A DNA stretch of 64,000 bases from Streptomyces sp. cf386 (GTDB lineage: Bacteria > Actinomycetota > Actinomycetes > Streptomycetales > Streptomycetaceae), in assembly GCF_900103585.1 (NCBI RefSeq), contig NZ_FNHV01000008.1, positions 312,850-376,849 on the forward strand, written 5' to 3'. Made by a program: the position numbers and the translations under genes. Under the pieces are notes generated by a model. It did not search any database. It saw only the letters and a list, made by a program, of their open reading frames with translations, and was not told the DNA's origin. Below, piece after piece: positions 16,648-24,900 of the stretch (the first letter of the stretch is position 1; each line of letters begins with the position of its first letter).

Positions 16648-17679
16648 TCAGCGGTCGACGATCCGGTCGAACTGCGTGGTGGTGTGCCGCAGATGGGCGA
16701 CCAGCTCGTCGCCGACCTTCGGCTCGGGAGCGTCCGAGGGGACGAACAGGATGGAGACCTGCATGTGCGGCGGCTCGGCGAACCACCGCTGCTTGCCGCC
16801 CCAGACGAACGGAGAAAGGTTCCGGTTGACCGTGGCCAGGCCGGCCCGGGCGACGCCCTTGGCGCGCGGCATGACGCCGTGCAGGGCCTTGGGAGCCTCC
16901 AGACCCACTCCGTGCGACGTACCGCCCGCCACGACCACCAGGAAGCCGTCGGAGGCCGCCTTCTGCTGCCGGTAGCCGAAGCGGTCGCCCTTGGAGACGC
17001 GGGTGACGTCCAGGACCGCGCCGCGGTACTCGGTGGCGTCGTGGTCTCCCAGCCACAGCCGCGTGCCGATCCGGGCGCGGAAGCGGGTCTGCGGGAACTG
17101 CTGTTGCAGGCGGGCGAGTTCCTCGGCCTTGAGGTGGCTGACGAACATCGTGTGCAGCGGTAGCCGGGCCGCACGCAGCCGGTCCATCCAGCCGATGACC
17201 TCCTCGACGGCGTCCGAACCGTCGGTGCGGTCCAGCGGCAGGTGGATGGCGAAGCCCTCCAGCCGGACGTTCTCTATGGCGGCGTGCAGCTGCGGCAGGT
17301 CGCGCTCACTCACGCCGTGCCGCTTCATCGAGGACATCACCTCGATGACGACGCGGGCGCCGACGAGGCCGTACACGCCGTCCACGGATGACACGGAGCG
17401 GATGACGCGGTCGGGCAGCGGCACCGGCTCCTCGCCGCGCCGGTACGGCGTCAGCACCAGCAGGTCACCGCCGAACCAGTCCTTGATCCGCGCGGCTTCG
17501 TACGTCGTGCCGACGGCGAGGACCTCCGAGCCCAGCCGTGTGGCCTCCTCCGCCAGCCGCTCGTGCCCGAACCCGTAGCCGTTGCCCTTGCAGACCGGGA
17601 CGAGTCCCGGGAACTGCTCCTGCACGTGCTTGTGGTGCGCCCGCCAGCGCGCGGTGTCGACGTAGAGCGTGAGCGCCAT
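16648..17679 (-). CDS. Alanine-racemase-like PLP protein (fold type III)
   Basis: 343 residues. The N-terminal barrel carries the PLP-lysine motif PVCKGNGYGFG (Lys near 31), as in alanine racemase and related amino-acid racemases/decarboxylases. The C-terminal part is shorter and unlike a canonical Alr C-domain. The gene lies 98 nt downstream of femX on the same strand, suggesting a shared role in making or modifying the peptidoglycan stem or bridge. Substrate is unknown; it may be a racemase for a bridge amino acid or a PLP-binding protein of other function. ATG at 17679. Confidence 0.75.
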   Translation of the reverse strand: MALTLYVDTARWRAHHKHVQEQFPGLVPVCKGNGYGFGHERLAEEATRLGSEVLAVGTTYEAARIKDWFGGDLLVLTPYRRGEEPVPLPDRVIRSVSSVDGVYGLVGARVVIEVMSSMKRHGVSERDLPQLHAAIENVRLEGFAIHLPLDRTDGSDAVEEVIGWMDRLRAARLPLHTMFVSHLKAEELARLQQQFPQTRFRARIGTRLWLGDHDATEYRGAVLDVTRVSKGDRFGYRQQKAASDGFLVVVAGGTSHGVGLEAPKALHGVMPRAKGVARAGLATVNRNLSPFVWGGKQRWFAEPPHMQVSILFVPSDAPEPKVGDELVAHLRHTTTQFDRIVDR

Positions 17680-17777
17680 GGCCGGACCTGGAACCTTTCT
17701 CGTGGCTGCGGTGTATCAGAGATATGGAAGCTATCGACGGTGCAGCAATTGACGGTATCGAAGCTGGGTACGCGAGG

Positions 17778-18896
17778 TCAGCGACGCGACATGTAGATGT
17801 CGAGCGCCTTGTGGAGCAGCTTGTTCAGCGGGAAGTCCCACTCGCCGAGGTACTCGGCGGCCTGGCCGCCTGTGCCCACCTTGAACTGGATCAGGCCGAA
17901 GAGGTGGTCCGTCTCGTCCAGCGAGTCGGAGATGCCGCGCAGGTCGTAGACGGTCGCGCCGAGCGCGTAGGCGTCGCGCAGCATGCGCCACTGCATCGCG
18001 TTCGAGGGCCGGACCTCACGGCCGATGTTGTCGGAGGCGCCGTAGGAGTACCAGACGTGGCCGCCGACGATCAGCATCGTCGCCGCCGACAGGTTCACAC
18101 CGTCATGGCGGGCGAAGTACAGCCGCATGCGGTTGGGGTCCTCGGTGTTGAGGGCCGTCCACATGCGCTGGAAGTACGACAGCGGGCGCGGCCGGAAGTG
18201 GTCGCGTACGGCGGTGATCTCGTACAGCCGCTGCCATTCCTCGAGGTCCTGGTAGCCGCCCTGGACGACCTCGACACCGGCCTTCTCGGCCTTCTTGATG
18301 TTGCGGCGCCACAGCTGGTTGAAGTTCTTGTGGACCTCTTCCAGGGAGCGGTTCGCCAGCGGCACCTGGTAGACGTATCGAGGCTGGACGTCGCCGAAGC
18401 CGGCCCCGCCGTCCTCACCCTGCTGCCAGCCCATACGACGGAGCTTGTCGGCGACCTCGAAGGCGCGCGGCTCGATGAAGTCGGCCTCGATGTCGCGCAG
18501 CCGCTTCACGTCCGGGTTCTGGATACCCGCCTTGATGGACGTGGCCTCCCAGCGGCGGATGATCACCGGCGGACCCATCTTCACGGAGAAGGCGCCCTGG
18601 TGCTTGAGATGCGCGAGCATCGGTTCCAGCCAGTCGTTCAGATTTGGCGAGAACCAGTTGATGACCGGGCCCTCGGGCAAGTAGGCGAGATAGCGCTTGA
18701 TCTTGGGCAGCTGCCGGTAGAGGACGAGACCTGCGCCGACCAGCTCACCGGACTTGTCGAACCAGCCGAGGCTCTCCGACCGCCACTCCGCCTTGACATC
18801 GGCCCAGGCCGGAACCTGCATGTGGCTCGCCGCCGGCAGGCTCTGGATGTATGCCAGATGCTGCTCGCGACTGATCGTCCTCAGGGTCAGGCTCAT
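17778..18896 (-). CDS. femX: FemX-type peptidyltransferase for the peptidoglycan cross-bridge
   Basis: 372 residues, the usual FemABX length with two GNAT-like halves. Visible family features are SHMQVPAWADVKAEW at the N-terminus, LAYLPEGPVINW, the coiled-coil-like FNQLWRRNIKKAEKAG segment, and the C-terminal VYDLRGISDSLDETDHLFGL...FKVGTGG substrate-fold motif. FemX enzymes use Gly-tRNA to add the first glycine to the LL-diaminopimelate side chain of lipid II in Streptomyces; the activity here is by family. Probably an operon with the racemase-like gene. ATG at 18896. Confidence 0.9.
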   Translation of the reverse strand: MSLTLRTISREQHLAYIQSLPAASHMQVPAWADVKAEWRSESLGWFDKSGELVGAGLVLYRQLPKIKRYLAYLPEGPVINWFSPNLNDWLEPMLAHLKHQGAFSVKMGPPVIIRRWEATSIKAGIQNPDVKRLRDIEADFIEPRAFEVADKLRRMGWQQGEDGGAGFGDVQPRYVYQVPLANRSLEEVHKNFNQLWRRNIKKAEKAGVEVVQGGYQDLEEWQRLYEITAVRDHFRPRPLSYFQRMWTALNTEDPNRMRLYFARHDGVNLSAATMLIVGGHVWYSYGASDNIGREVRPSNAMQWRMLRDAYALGATVYDLRGISDSLDETDHLFGLIQFKVGTGGQAAEYLGEWDFPLNKLLHKALDIYMSRR

Positions 18897-19101
18897 TCGG
18901 GGCGCTCCTCGGGCTGGTGTGTCCCCATGGGTACAGGGGCTCCGGCTCTCGCGGAAGCCTACTGCGCCTGGGGAGCGCCTCGACTGGGCGTACGAAGCTT
19001 CGCCCCGGCTTCGAGGGCCACCGAGGCGTTCGAGGGTGTTCTATCGGTGTTCGGAGGACGGTCTCCGTGGTCGGTACGAGGAGGGCGTTGCCCCAGGCGC
19101 G

Positions 19102-19410
19102 TCAGAAGCCGCCGAAGAGCCCGCCGTGCGCCATGCCGAGGAAGAAGCCGACTCCGGAGGCGCCGAGACCCACGATCAGGCCGAAGCGCTCACGAGTCGT
19201 CTCCGAGATCCACTGGCCGTAGCCACCGGTGAGGATGCCCACCAGTCCCGTCCAGGAGCTGAGCAGATGCAGGCTGTAGAACTGGGCTGTGACGAACGAC
19301 GTGATCCCGAGCACCAGGGTTACCACGAGCAAGGTGCCCTGGAGGGGATGGGGCTTTCCGTCCGTGGCGAAAAGGCCTCCGACGGTGTTGGGTCGCAATG
19401 CCTGTGCCAT
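19102..19410 (-). CDS. Small membrane protein of unknown function
   Basis: 102 residues with about three hydrophobic segments: LLVVTLVLGITSFVTAQF, a tryptophan-containing middle segment (LLSSWTGLVGILTGGYG), and FGLIVGLGASGVGFFLGMA. ATG at 19410 has AGGAGG 6-10 nt upstream; the longer frame to 19641 has no such support. It lies between femX and the ribosomal operon, divergent from rpsF. No motif indicates a function. Confidence 0.75.
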   Translation of the reverse strand: MAQALRPNTVGGLFATDGKPHPLQGTLLVVTLVLGITSFVTAQFYSLHLLSSWTGLVGILTGGYGQWISETTRERFGLIVGLGASGVGFFLGMAHGGLFGGF

Positions 19411-19491
19411 AGGGCACCTCCTGCGGAAGGCGGCGCATCGTAGCGCCATACACACCCGATGTGTACAGATTGACGGGCTGCCCGGCCTGAT

Positions 19492-19521
19492 TTCAACCGG
19501 AAGCACGTGTGCGGGTACTCT
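19492..19521 (+). promoter_or_regulatory. Promoter of the rpsF-ssb-rpsR-rplI operon
   Basis: TTCAAC (19492-19497), an 18-bp spacer, and TACTCT (19516-19521) fit a housekeeping-type promoter. Transcription would begin near 19528 and give a leader of about 170 nt. Confidence 0.5.
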
Positions 19522-19644
19522 GTACCGTCTGCACCGGTGTCTGCCCAGGCCATGCCAGGGAGTCCGCCCAGTCCACGCAGGGGAAACCGCTGGCCGGTCC
19601 CCGATTGTCAGTGGCGGCCGATACCGTTGCGTACGCATCACGAC

Positions 19645-19687
19645 CCTCCTGCCACGGAACGACCGTGGCCGCTGAGTCCAAAGGAGG
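19645..19687 (+). promoter_or_regulatory. rpsF leader structure that can hide the ribosome-binding site
   Basis: CCTCCT (19645-19650) can pair with AGGAGG (19682-19687), enclosing a 7-bp hairpin GCCACGG/CCGTGGC (19651-19669). The sequence between contains GGCCGCTGAG, with an unpaired CCG of the type bound by S6:S18 in other bacteria. Autoregulation is inferred. Confidence 0.4.
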
Positions 19688-19697
19688 TGGGTTCCAC

Positions 19698-19988
19698 ATG
19701 CGTCACTACGAGGTGATGGTCATCCTCGACCCCGATCTGGAGGAGCGCGCTGTCGCCCCCCTGATCGAGAACTTCCTCTCCGTCGTCCGTGAGGGCAACG
19801 GCAAGGTCGAGAAGGTCGACACCTGGGGCCGTCGTCGTCTCTCGTACGAGATCAAGAAGAAGCCCGAGGGCATCTACTCGGTCATCGACCTGCAGGCCGA
19901 GCCTGCGGTCGTCAAGGAGCTCGACCGCCAGATGAACCTGAACGAGTCGGTCCTCCGGACCAAGGTCCTCCGCCCCGAGACCCACTGA
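19698..19988 (+). CDS. rpsF: Ribosomal protein bS6
   Basis: 96 residues with the full family sequence, starting MRHYEVMVILDPDLEERAV and including WGRRRLSYEIKKKPEGIY. It binds 16S rRNA together with bS18 on the small-subunit platform. ATG 19698 is preceded by AAGGAGGTGG, an almost complete anti-SD match. First gene of a four-gene operon with ssb, rpsR and rplI. Confidence 0.98.
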   Translation: MRHYEVMVILDPDLEERAVAPLIENFLSVVREGNGKVEKVDTWGRRRLSYEIKKKPEGIYSVIDLQAEPAVVKELDRQMNLNESVLRTKVLRPETH

Positions 19989-20068
19989 GCTCTCCCGCTC
20001 AGCTGATCTCGGGATTCGAGTAGCAGCAACCAAGCAGCCAGAGCAGCAAACCCGCCGAGAGGTTCCCC

Positions 20069-20668
20069 ATGGCAGGCGAGACCGTCATCACGGTCGTCGG
20101 CAATCTTGTCGACGACCCCGAGCTGCGCTTCACCCCCTCCGGTGCGGCGGTCGCGAAGTTCCGTGTCGCGTCCACTCCCCGCACCTTCGACCGCCAGACG
20201 AACGAGTGGAAGGACGGCGAGAGCCTCTTCCTCACCTGCTCGGTCTGGCGTCAGGCGGCGGAGAACGTCGCCGAGTCGCTCCAGCGAGGCATGCGCGTCA
20301 TCGTGCAGGGCCGGCTGAAGCAGCGGTCCTACGAGGACCGTGAGGGTGTCAAGCGCACGGTCTACGAGCTGGACGTCGAGGAAGTCGGCGCCAGCCTGCG
20401 CAACGCCACGGCCAAGGTCACCAAGACCGCCGGCCGCGGTGGCCAGGGCGGTTACAGCGGCGGTGGCGGTGGCGGCCAGGGTGGCGGCGGCTGGGGTGGA
20501 AACTCCGGCGGCGGTCAGCAGGGCGGCGGCGCTCCCGCCGACGACCCGTGGGCGACCGGCGCTCCCGCCGGTGGCAACCAGGGCGGCGGCGGCGGTGGCG
20601 GCGGCTGGGGTGGAAACTCCGGCGGCGGCGGTGGCGGTGGCGGCTACTCGGACGAGCCCCCCTTCTAG
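20069..20668 (+). CDS. ssb: Single-stranded DNA-binding protein with Gly-rich linker
   Basis: 199 residues. The N-terminal OB fold (about 1-110) begins MAGETVITVVGNLVDDPELR and includes FLTCSVWRQAAENVAESL. A glycine-rich, intrinsically disordered linker (about 125-190, GGGGG runs with Gln/Trp/Asn) follows, and then the acidic tip DEPPF that recruits replication and repair partners. This is the essential replicative SsbA type, encoded between rpsF and rpsR as in most bacteria. ATG at 20069 follows AGAGGTTCCCC. Confidence 0.97.
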   Translation: MAGETVITVVGNLVDDPELRFTPSGAAVAKFRVASTPRTFDRQTNEWKDGESLFLTCSVWRQAAENVAESLQRGMRVIVQGRLKQRSYEDREGVKRTVYELDVEEVGASLRNATAKVTKTAGRGGQGGYSGGGGGGQGGGGWGGNSGGGQQGGGAPADDPWATGAPAGGNQGGGGGGGGWGGNSGGGGGGGGYSDEPPF

Positions 20669-20713
20669 GGGCGGGTTCGTACCCAAACTTCTTGATCACA
20701 CAGGAGAAACACC

Positions 20714-20950
20714 ATGGCGAAGCCGCCTGTGCGCAAGCCTAAGAAGAAGGTCTGCGCTTTCTGCAAGGACAAGGTCACGTACGTGGACTACAAGGACACG
20801 AACATGCTGCGGAAGTTCATTTCCGACCGCGGCAAGATCCGTGCCCGCCGCGTGACCGGCAACTGCACGCAGCACCAGCGTGACGTCGCCACGGCCGTCA
20901 AGAACAGCCGTGAGATGGCGCTGCTGCCCTACACCTCCACCGCGCGATAA
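20714..20950 (+). CDS. rpsR: Ribosomal protein bS18 (cysteine-containing form)
   Basis: 78 residues, MAKPPVRKPKKKVCAFCKDK..., with CxxC near 14-17 and a further Cys near 54 (GNCTQHQRDV). This is the zinc-ribbon-like C+ form; many Streptomyces also carry a zinc-free paralogue elsewhere, so this copy may be the zinc-replete version. Partner of bS6. ATG at 20714 follows AGGAGAAACACC. Confidence 0.97.
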   Translation: MAKPPVRKPKKKVCAFCKDKVTYVDYKDTNMLRKFISDRGKIRARRVTGNCTQHQRDVATAVKNSREMALLPYTSTAR

Positions 20951-20968
20951 GGGAAGGGTGACCGACAC

Positions 20969-21415
20969 ATGAAGATCATCCTCACCCACGAGGTCTCCGG
21001 CCTCGGCGCCGCGGGCGAAGTCGTTGACGTCAAGGACGGCTACGCTCGCAACTACCTGATCCCGCGGAAGTTCGCTATCCGCTGGACCAAGGGTGGCGAG
21101 AAGGACGTCGAGCAGATCCGTCGCGCTCGCAAGATCCACGAGATCCAGACCATCGAGCAGGCCAACCAGGTCAAGGGCCAGCTCGAGGCCGTCAAGGTCC
21201 GTCTGGCCGTTCGCTCCGGCGACGCCGGTCGTCTCTTCGGTTCCGTCACCCCGGCCGACATCGCTTCCGCGATCAAGGCCGCCGGTGGTCCCGAGGTCGA
21301 CAAGCGCCGCATCGAGCTCGGCTCGCCGATCAAGACCCTGGGCGCCCACGAGACGTCCGTGCGTCTGCACCCCGAGGTTGCCGCCAAGGTCAACATCGAG
21401 GTCGTCGCGGCCTGA
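20969..21415 (+). CDS. rplI: Ribosomal protein bL9
   Basis: 148 residues. The N-terminal domain MKIILTHEVSGLGAAGEVVDVKDGYARNYLIPR matches bL9; a long connecting helix and the C-terminal rRNA-binding domain follow (GRLFGSVTPADIASAIK). It starts 18 nt after rpsR with AAGGGTG upstream and closes the operon in front of a strong terminator. Confidence 0.98.
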   Translation: MKIILTHEVSGLGAAGEVVDVKDGYARNYLIPRKFAIRWTKGGEKDVEQIRRARKIHEIQTIEQANQVKGQLEAVKVRLAVRSGDAGRLFGSVTPADIASAIKAAGGPEVDKRRIELGSPIKTLGAHETSVRLHPEVAAKVNIEVVAA

Positions 21416-21444
21416 TCGCTGCGCTCGGCTTGAACAGCTGAATG

Positions 21445-21476
21445 AAGGGGCCGTACCCGCTGGGGTACGGCCCTTT
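21445..21476 (+). terminator. Terminator of the ribosomal operon
   Basis: GGGCCGTACCC (21448-21458) pairs with GGGTACGGCCC (21463-21473) over a 4-nt loop, followed by TTT. Confidence 0.9.
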
Positions 21477-21527
21477 CGCCGTGGGTTTTGTGCTGTGGGT
21501 TCTGAGTGTGGGAGCGGATCGAGCCTC

Positions 21528-21560
21528 GTTTCACGTGAAACACGCTGCTTCACGTGAAAC
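21528..21560. other. Two adjacent parS sites, one exact and one variant
   Basis: GTTTCACGTGAAAC is exact at 21528-21541. The second site at 21547-21560 reads GCTTCACGTGAAAC (one mismatch). They lie between the convergent ends of rplI and the MATE gene, with centres 19 bp apart. Confidence 0.88.
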
Positions 21561-21562
21561 GG

Positions 21563-22900
21563 TCAGCGGGTCGCTCCCGTGACGATCCAGCGGCCCGAAC
21601 GGGCGCGTAGCCAGAGCGTCAGCATGCGCACCGCCATCATCAGCGTCATCGCTCCCCAGATCGCCGTGAGACCACCACCGAGCACGGGGACGAGCAGTGC
21701 GACCGGAGTGAAGACCGCGAGGGTGAGCACCATGGCCCAGGCGAGATACGGCCCGTCGCCCGCTCCCATCAGGACGCCGTCCAGGACGAAGACGACGCCG
21801 CAGATCGGTTGGGACAGCGCCACGATCACCAGGGCCGGCAATGCGGCGTCCTTGACCGAGGCGTCGCTCGTGAACAGCGGCAGGAGGGCCGGGCGGGAGA
21901 TCACCACAAGCAGTCCGAGGACGACACCGGCCGCGATGCCCCACTCCACCATGCGGCGGCAGGCGGCCCGGGCGCCCTCAGTGTCGTTCGCACCGAGATA
22001 CCGACCGATGATGGCCTGCCCGGCGATGGCGATGGCGTCCAGAGCGAAGGCGAGCAGGCTCCAGAGCGACAGGATGATCTGGTGTGCCGCGATGTCGGCG
22101 TCCCCGAGGCGGGCCGCGACAGCCGTGGCAATCATCAGGATCGCCCGCAGCGAGAGGGTGCGGACCAGCAGGGGAACTCCGGCTTGTGCCGAGGCCCTTA
22201 TCCCCGCCGCGTCGGGGCGCAGGGAGGCGCCGTGTTCACGGGCGCCTCGGACGACGACCACGAGGTAGGCCCCAGCCATACCGCACTGGGCTATGACGGT
22301 GCCCCAGGCGGAACCGGCGATGCCGAGGTCGGCGCCGTAGACGAGACCTACGTTGAGGGCGGCGTTGGCCACAAAGCCTGCGACGGCGACGTAGAGAGGC
22401 GTCTTGGTGTCCTGCAGGCCGCGCAGAACGCCGGTGGCGGCGAGCACGACGAGCATCGCAGGGATGCCGAGCGCCGAGATCCGTAGATAGGTGGTCGCGT
22501 ACGGGGCCGCGGTGTCCGAGGCGCCGAAGAGTTCGACCAGGAACGGTGCGGAGGGGAGAACGACCGCGATGACCGCGGCGCCGAGGAGGAGCGCCAGCCA
22601 GATGCCGTCCATACCCTGGCGGATGGCGGACGGGAGGTCGCCGGCGCCGACGCGTCGGGCAACAGCCGCTGTGGTGGCGTAGGCGAGGAAGACGAAGACG
22701 CTCACGGCCGTCATGAGAAGGGCCGAGGCGACCCCCAGTCCGGCGAGTTGTGCGGTGCCGAGATGGCCGACGATCGCGCTGTCGGCCATGACGAAGAGGG
22801 GCTCGACGACAAGTGCGCCGAAGGCCGGAACGGCCAGGGCGACGATCTCTCGGTCGTGCTGTCGCCGGGCGGCCTTGGGGGTCGCGGGAGCCTGTGTCAT
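21563..22900 (-). CDS. MATE-family efflux transporter (DinF-like)
   Basis: 445 residues with 12 predicted helices in two similar halves. It opens MTQAPATPKAARRQHDREI, followed by LAVPAFGALVVEPLFVMADSAIVGHLG, the DinF-type MATE N-terminal signature in which the Asp of the helix-1 motif is kept. MATE pumps export cationic drugs using Na+ or H+; the substrate here is unknown. ATG at 22900 is chosen because TAGATT lies 7 nt upstream, indicating a leaderless transcript; the longer frame begins at 22909. It is divergent from dnaB. Confidence 0.9.
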   Translation of the reverse strand: MTQAPATPKAARRQHDREIVALAVPAFGALVVEPLFVMADSAIVGHLGTAQLAGLGVASALLMTAVSVFVFLAYATTAAVARRVGAGDLPSAIRQGMDGIWLALLLGAAVIAVVLPSAPFLVELFGASDTAAPYATTYLRISALGIPAMLVVLAATGVLRGLQDTKTPLYVAVAGFVANAALNVGLVYGADLGIAGSAWGTVIAQCGMAGAYLVVVVRGAREHGASLRPDAAGIRASAQAGVPLLVRTLSLRAILMIATAVAARLGDADIAAHQIILSLWSLLAFALDAIAIAGQAIIGRYLGANDTEGARAACRRMVEWGIAAGVVLGLLVVISRPALLPLFTSDASVKDAALPALVIVALSQPICGVVFVLDGVLMGAGDGPYLAWAMVLTLAVFTPVALLVPVLGGGLTAIWGAMTLMMAVRMLTLWLRARSGRWIVTGATR

Positions 22901-22907
22901 GACCACC

Positions 22908-22913
22908 AATCTA
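22908..22913 (-). promoter_or_regulatory. Leaderless promoter of the MATE gene
   Basis: On the minus strand, TAGATT ends 7 nt before the ATG and TTGCAT sits 18 bp further upstream, a good -35/-10 pair that places the start site at the start codon. Confidence 0.6.
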
Positions 22914-23360
22914 ATCGTCCACAGGTAAGAGATGCAATGATGTAGTGACCCTTACTGAGCGTCTCATGGTGTGTGCTTCCGCGCACCGTTCGAAGCGATC
23001 TTGGTCCGACTGGGGAAGTTTTTCTTCTGCACAGCCGGTGGACGGTAAAGGTGCAGGTCAATGGACGTGCTTGTGAATCGCACCGCGCTTGTTCACAGGG
23101 CTGTCCACCGTGTCGTGCACAGGTTTTGTGGAGTTCTCCACAGCATCCGGGCCGTCGTCCACATGGCCTGTGGATAACCAGATTGGCTGACGGTGCCCAC
23201 AGGCCTAACGTGGACCGGCGCCCACTCCGTCCGTCGGGCTTGGAACCGTCAGAAAACCGACGTGCCAGAACCGGAGTTGGGCCTCTCATTTGTCAGTGGC
23301 GTGCCGTAGAACAGAGAGGCACGGCGAGGTCCGCTCGGCGGACGGGAGGAGGTCGCTCGG
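22914..23360. other. Gene-free dnaB upstream region with DnaA-box-like sites
   Basis: This 447-bp stretch between the MATE gene and dnaB contains an exact DnaA box, TTATCCACA on the minus strand (23169-23177), and a one-mismatch TTGTTCACA (23089-23097). Looser CCACA/TGTGG 9-mers lie near 22914, 23127 and 23160. No gene or hairpin terminator is seen. Binding of DnaA here, and control of dnaB, are inferences. Confidence 0.5.
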
Positions 23361-24839
23361 GTGAGCATTTCCGAGCCCTTGGACGATCCGTGGGCCGACA
23401 GCGGTCCCAGCGATCGTCTGCCCGCTTCCCGCCGACGCGGTGACGGTGGCCGAGGACGTGATGAGCAGCACGACCGCGGCCGGGAGAACGGTGAGTGGGA
23501 CGGCGGGGGCTCGGCCTTCGAGCGGGTACCACCGCAGGATCTCGACGCCGAGCAGTCCGTCCTCGGCGGCATGCTTCTGTCCAAGGACGCCATCGCCGAC
23601 GTGGTCGAGGTCATCAAGGGCCACGACTTCTACAAGCCGGCGCACGAGACGATCTTCCAGGCCATCCTCGATGTCTACGCCAAGGGGGAGCCGGCCGACC
23701 CGATCACCATCGCCGCCGAGCTCACCAAGCGCGGTGAGATCAACAAGGTCGGCGGTGCCTCGTATCTCCACACCCTCGTCCAGACGGTGCCGACGGCGGC
23801 GAACGCCGAGTACTACGCGGAGATCGTCCATGAGCGTGCTGTGCTGCGCCGCCTGGTCGAGGCCGGCACCCGCATCACGCAGATGGGATACGCGGCCGAC
23901 GACGACGTCGACGAGATCGTCAACCGCGCCCAGGCCGAGATCTACGCGGTCACCGAGCAGCGCACCAGTGAGGACTATCTGCCGCTCGGCGACATCATGG
24001 AGGGTGCGCTCGACGAGATCGAGGCGATCGGCTCGCGCACCGGCGAGATGACCGGTGTGCCCACGGGGTTCACCGACTTCGACTCGCTCACCAACGGTCT
24101 GCACCCCGGGCAGATGATCGTCATCGCGGCACGTCCCGCCATGGGTAAGTCCACGCTCGCGCTGGACTTCGCGAGGGCGGCGTCGATCAAGCACAACTTG
24201 CCGAGCGTCATCTTCTCCCTCGAAATGGGGCGCAACGAGATCGCGATGCGTCTGCTGTCGGCCGAGGCGCGGGTGGCCCTGCACCACATGCGCTCCGGCA
24301 CCATGACGGACGAGGACTGGACACGCCTCGCCCGCCGAATGCCCGAGGTCTCGGCCGCGCCGCTGTACATCGACGACTCGCCGAACCTGTCGATGATGGA
24401 GATCCGCGCGAAGTGCCGTCGGCTGAAGCAGCGCAACGACATCAAGCTCGTGATCATCGACTATCTGCAGCTGATGCAGGCCGGTGGTTCGAAGCGTTCC
24501 GAGAGCCGTCAGCAGGAGGTCTCGGACATGTCCCGAAACCTCAAGCTCCTGGCCAAGGAGCTGGAGGTCCCGGTGATCGCGCTCTCACAGCTCAACCGTG
24601 GACCTGAGCAGCGCACGGACAAGAAGCCGATGGTGTCCGACCTCCGTGAGTCCGGCTCCATCGAGCAGGACGCCGACATGGTGATCCTGCTGCACCGCGA
24701 GGACGCCTACGAGAAGGAGTCGCCCCGCGCGGGCGAGGCCGACATCATCGTGGGCAAGCACCGTAACGGCCCGACGGCGACGATCACGGTCGCCTTCCAG
24801 GGCCACTACTCACGGTTCGTGGACATGGCGCAGACCTGA
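23361..24839 (+). CDS. dnaB: Replicative DNA helicase DnaB
   Basis: 492 residues. The N-terminal domain binds primase (PPQDLDAEQSVLGGMLLS near 55). The RecA-like ATPase core has Walker A ARPAMGKST near 257, Walker B region IKLVIIDYLQLMQAGG near 365, and the C-terminal signature GSIEQDADMVILLHREDAYEKES. No intein interrupts the conserved motifs, unlike the mycobacterial gene. The first ~50 residues are a polar, charged extension. GTG at 23361 with GGAGGAGG upstream. Confidence 0.97.
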   Translation: MSISEPLDDPWADSGPSDRLPASRRRGDGGRGRDEQHDRGRENGEWDGGGSAFERVPPQDLDAEQSVLGGMLLSKDAIADVVEVIKGHDFYKPAHETIFQAILDVYAKGEPADPITIAAELTKRGEINKVGGASYLHTLVQTVPTAANAEYYAEIVHERAVLRRLVEAGTRITQMGYAADDDVDEIVNRAQAEIYAVTEQRTSEDYLPLGDIMEGALDEIEAIGSRTGEMTGVPTGFTDFDSLTNGLHPGQMIVIAARPAMGKSTLALDFARAASIKHNLPSVIFSLEMGRNEIAMRLLSAEARVALHHMRSGTMTDEDWTRLARRMPEVSAAPLYIDDSPNLSMMEIRAKCRRLKQRNDIKLVIIDYLQLMQAGGSKRSESRQQEVSDMSRNLKLLAKELEVPVIALSQLNRGPEQRTDKKPMVSDLRESGSIEQDADMVILLHREDAYEKESPRAGEADIIVGKHRNGPTATITVAFQGHYSRFVDMAQT

Positions 24840-24900
24840 TCCGACTCACCCCGGGGATATGCGCTCGACTCCCGAGAGGCCGCCGGGGTGGACTGGGGGC

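Noticed and set aside
23041..23200. Possible second origin of replication upstream of dnaB
   Set aside because: Only one exact DnaA box is present, and oriC in Streptomyces has many boxes between dnaA and dnaN; the region is better seen as a regulatory cluster.
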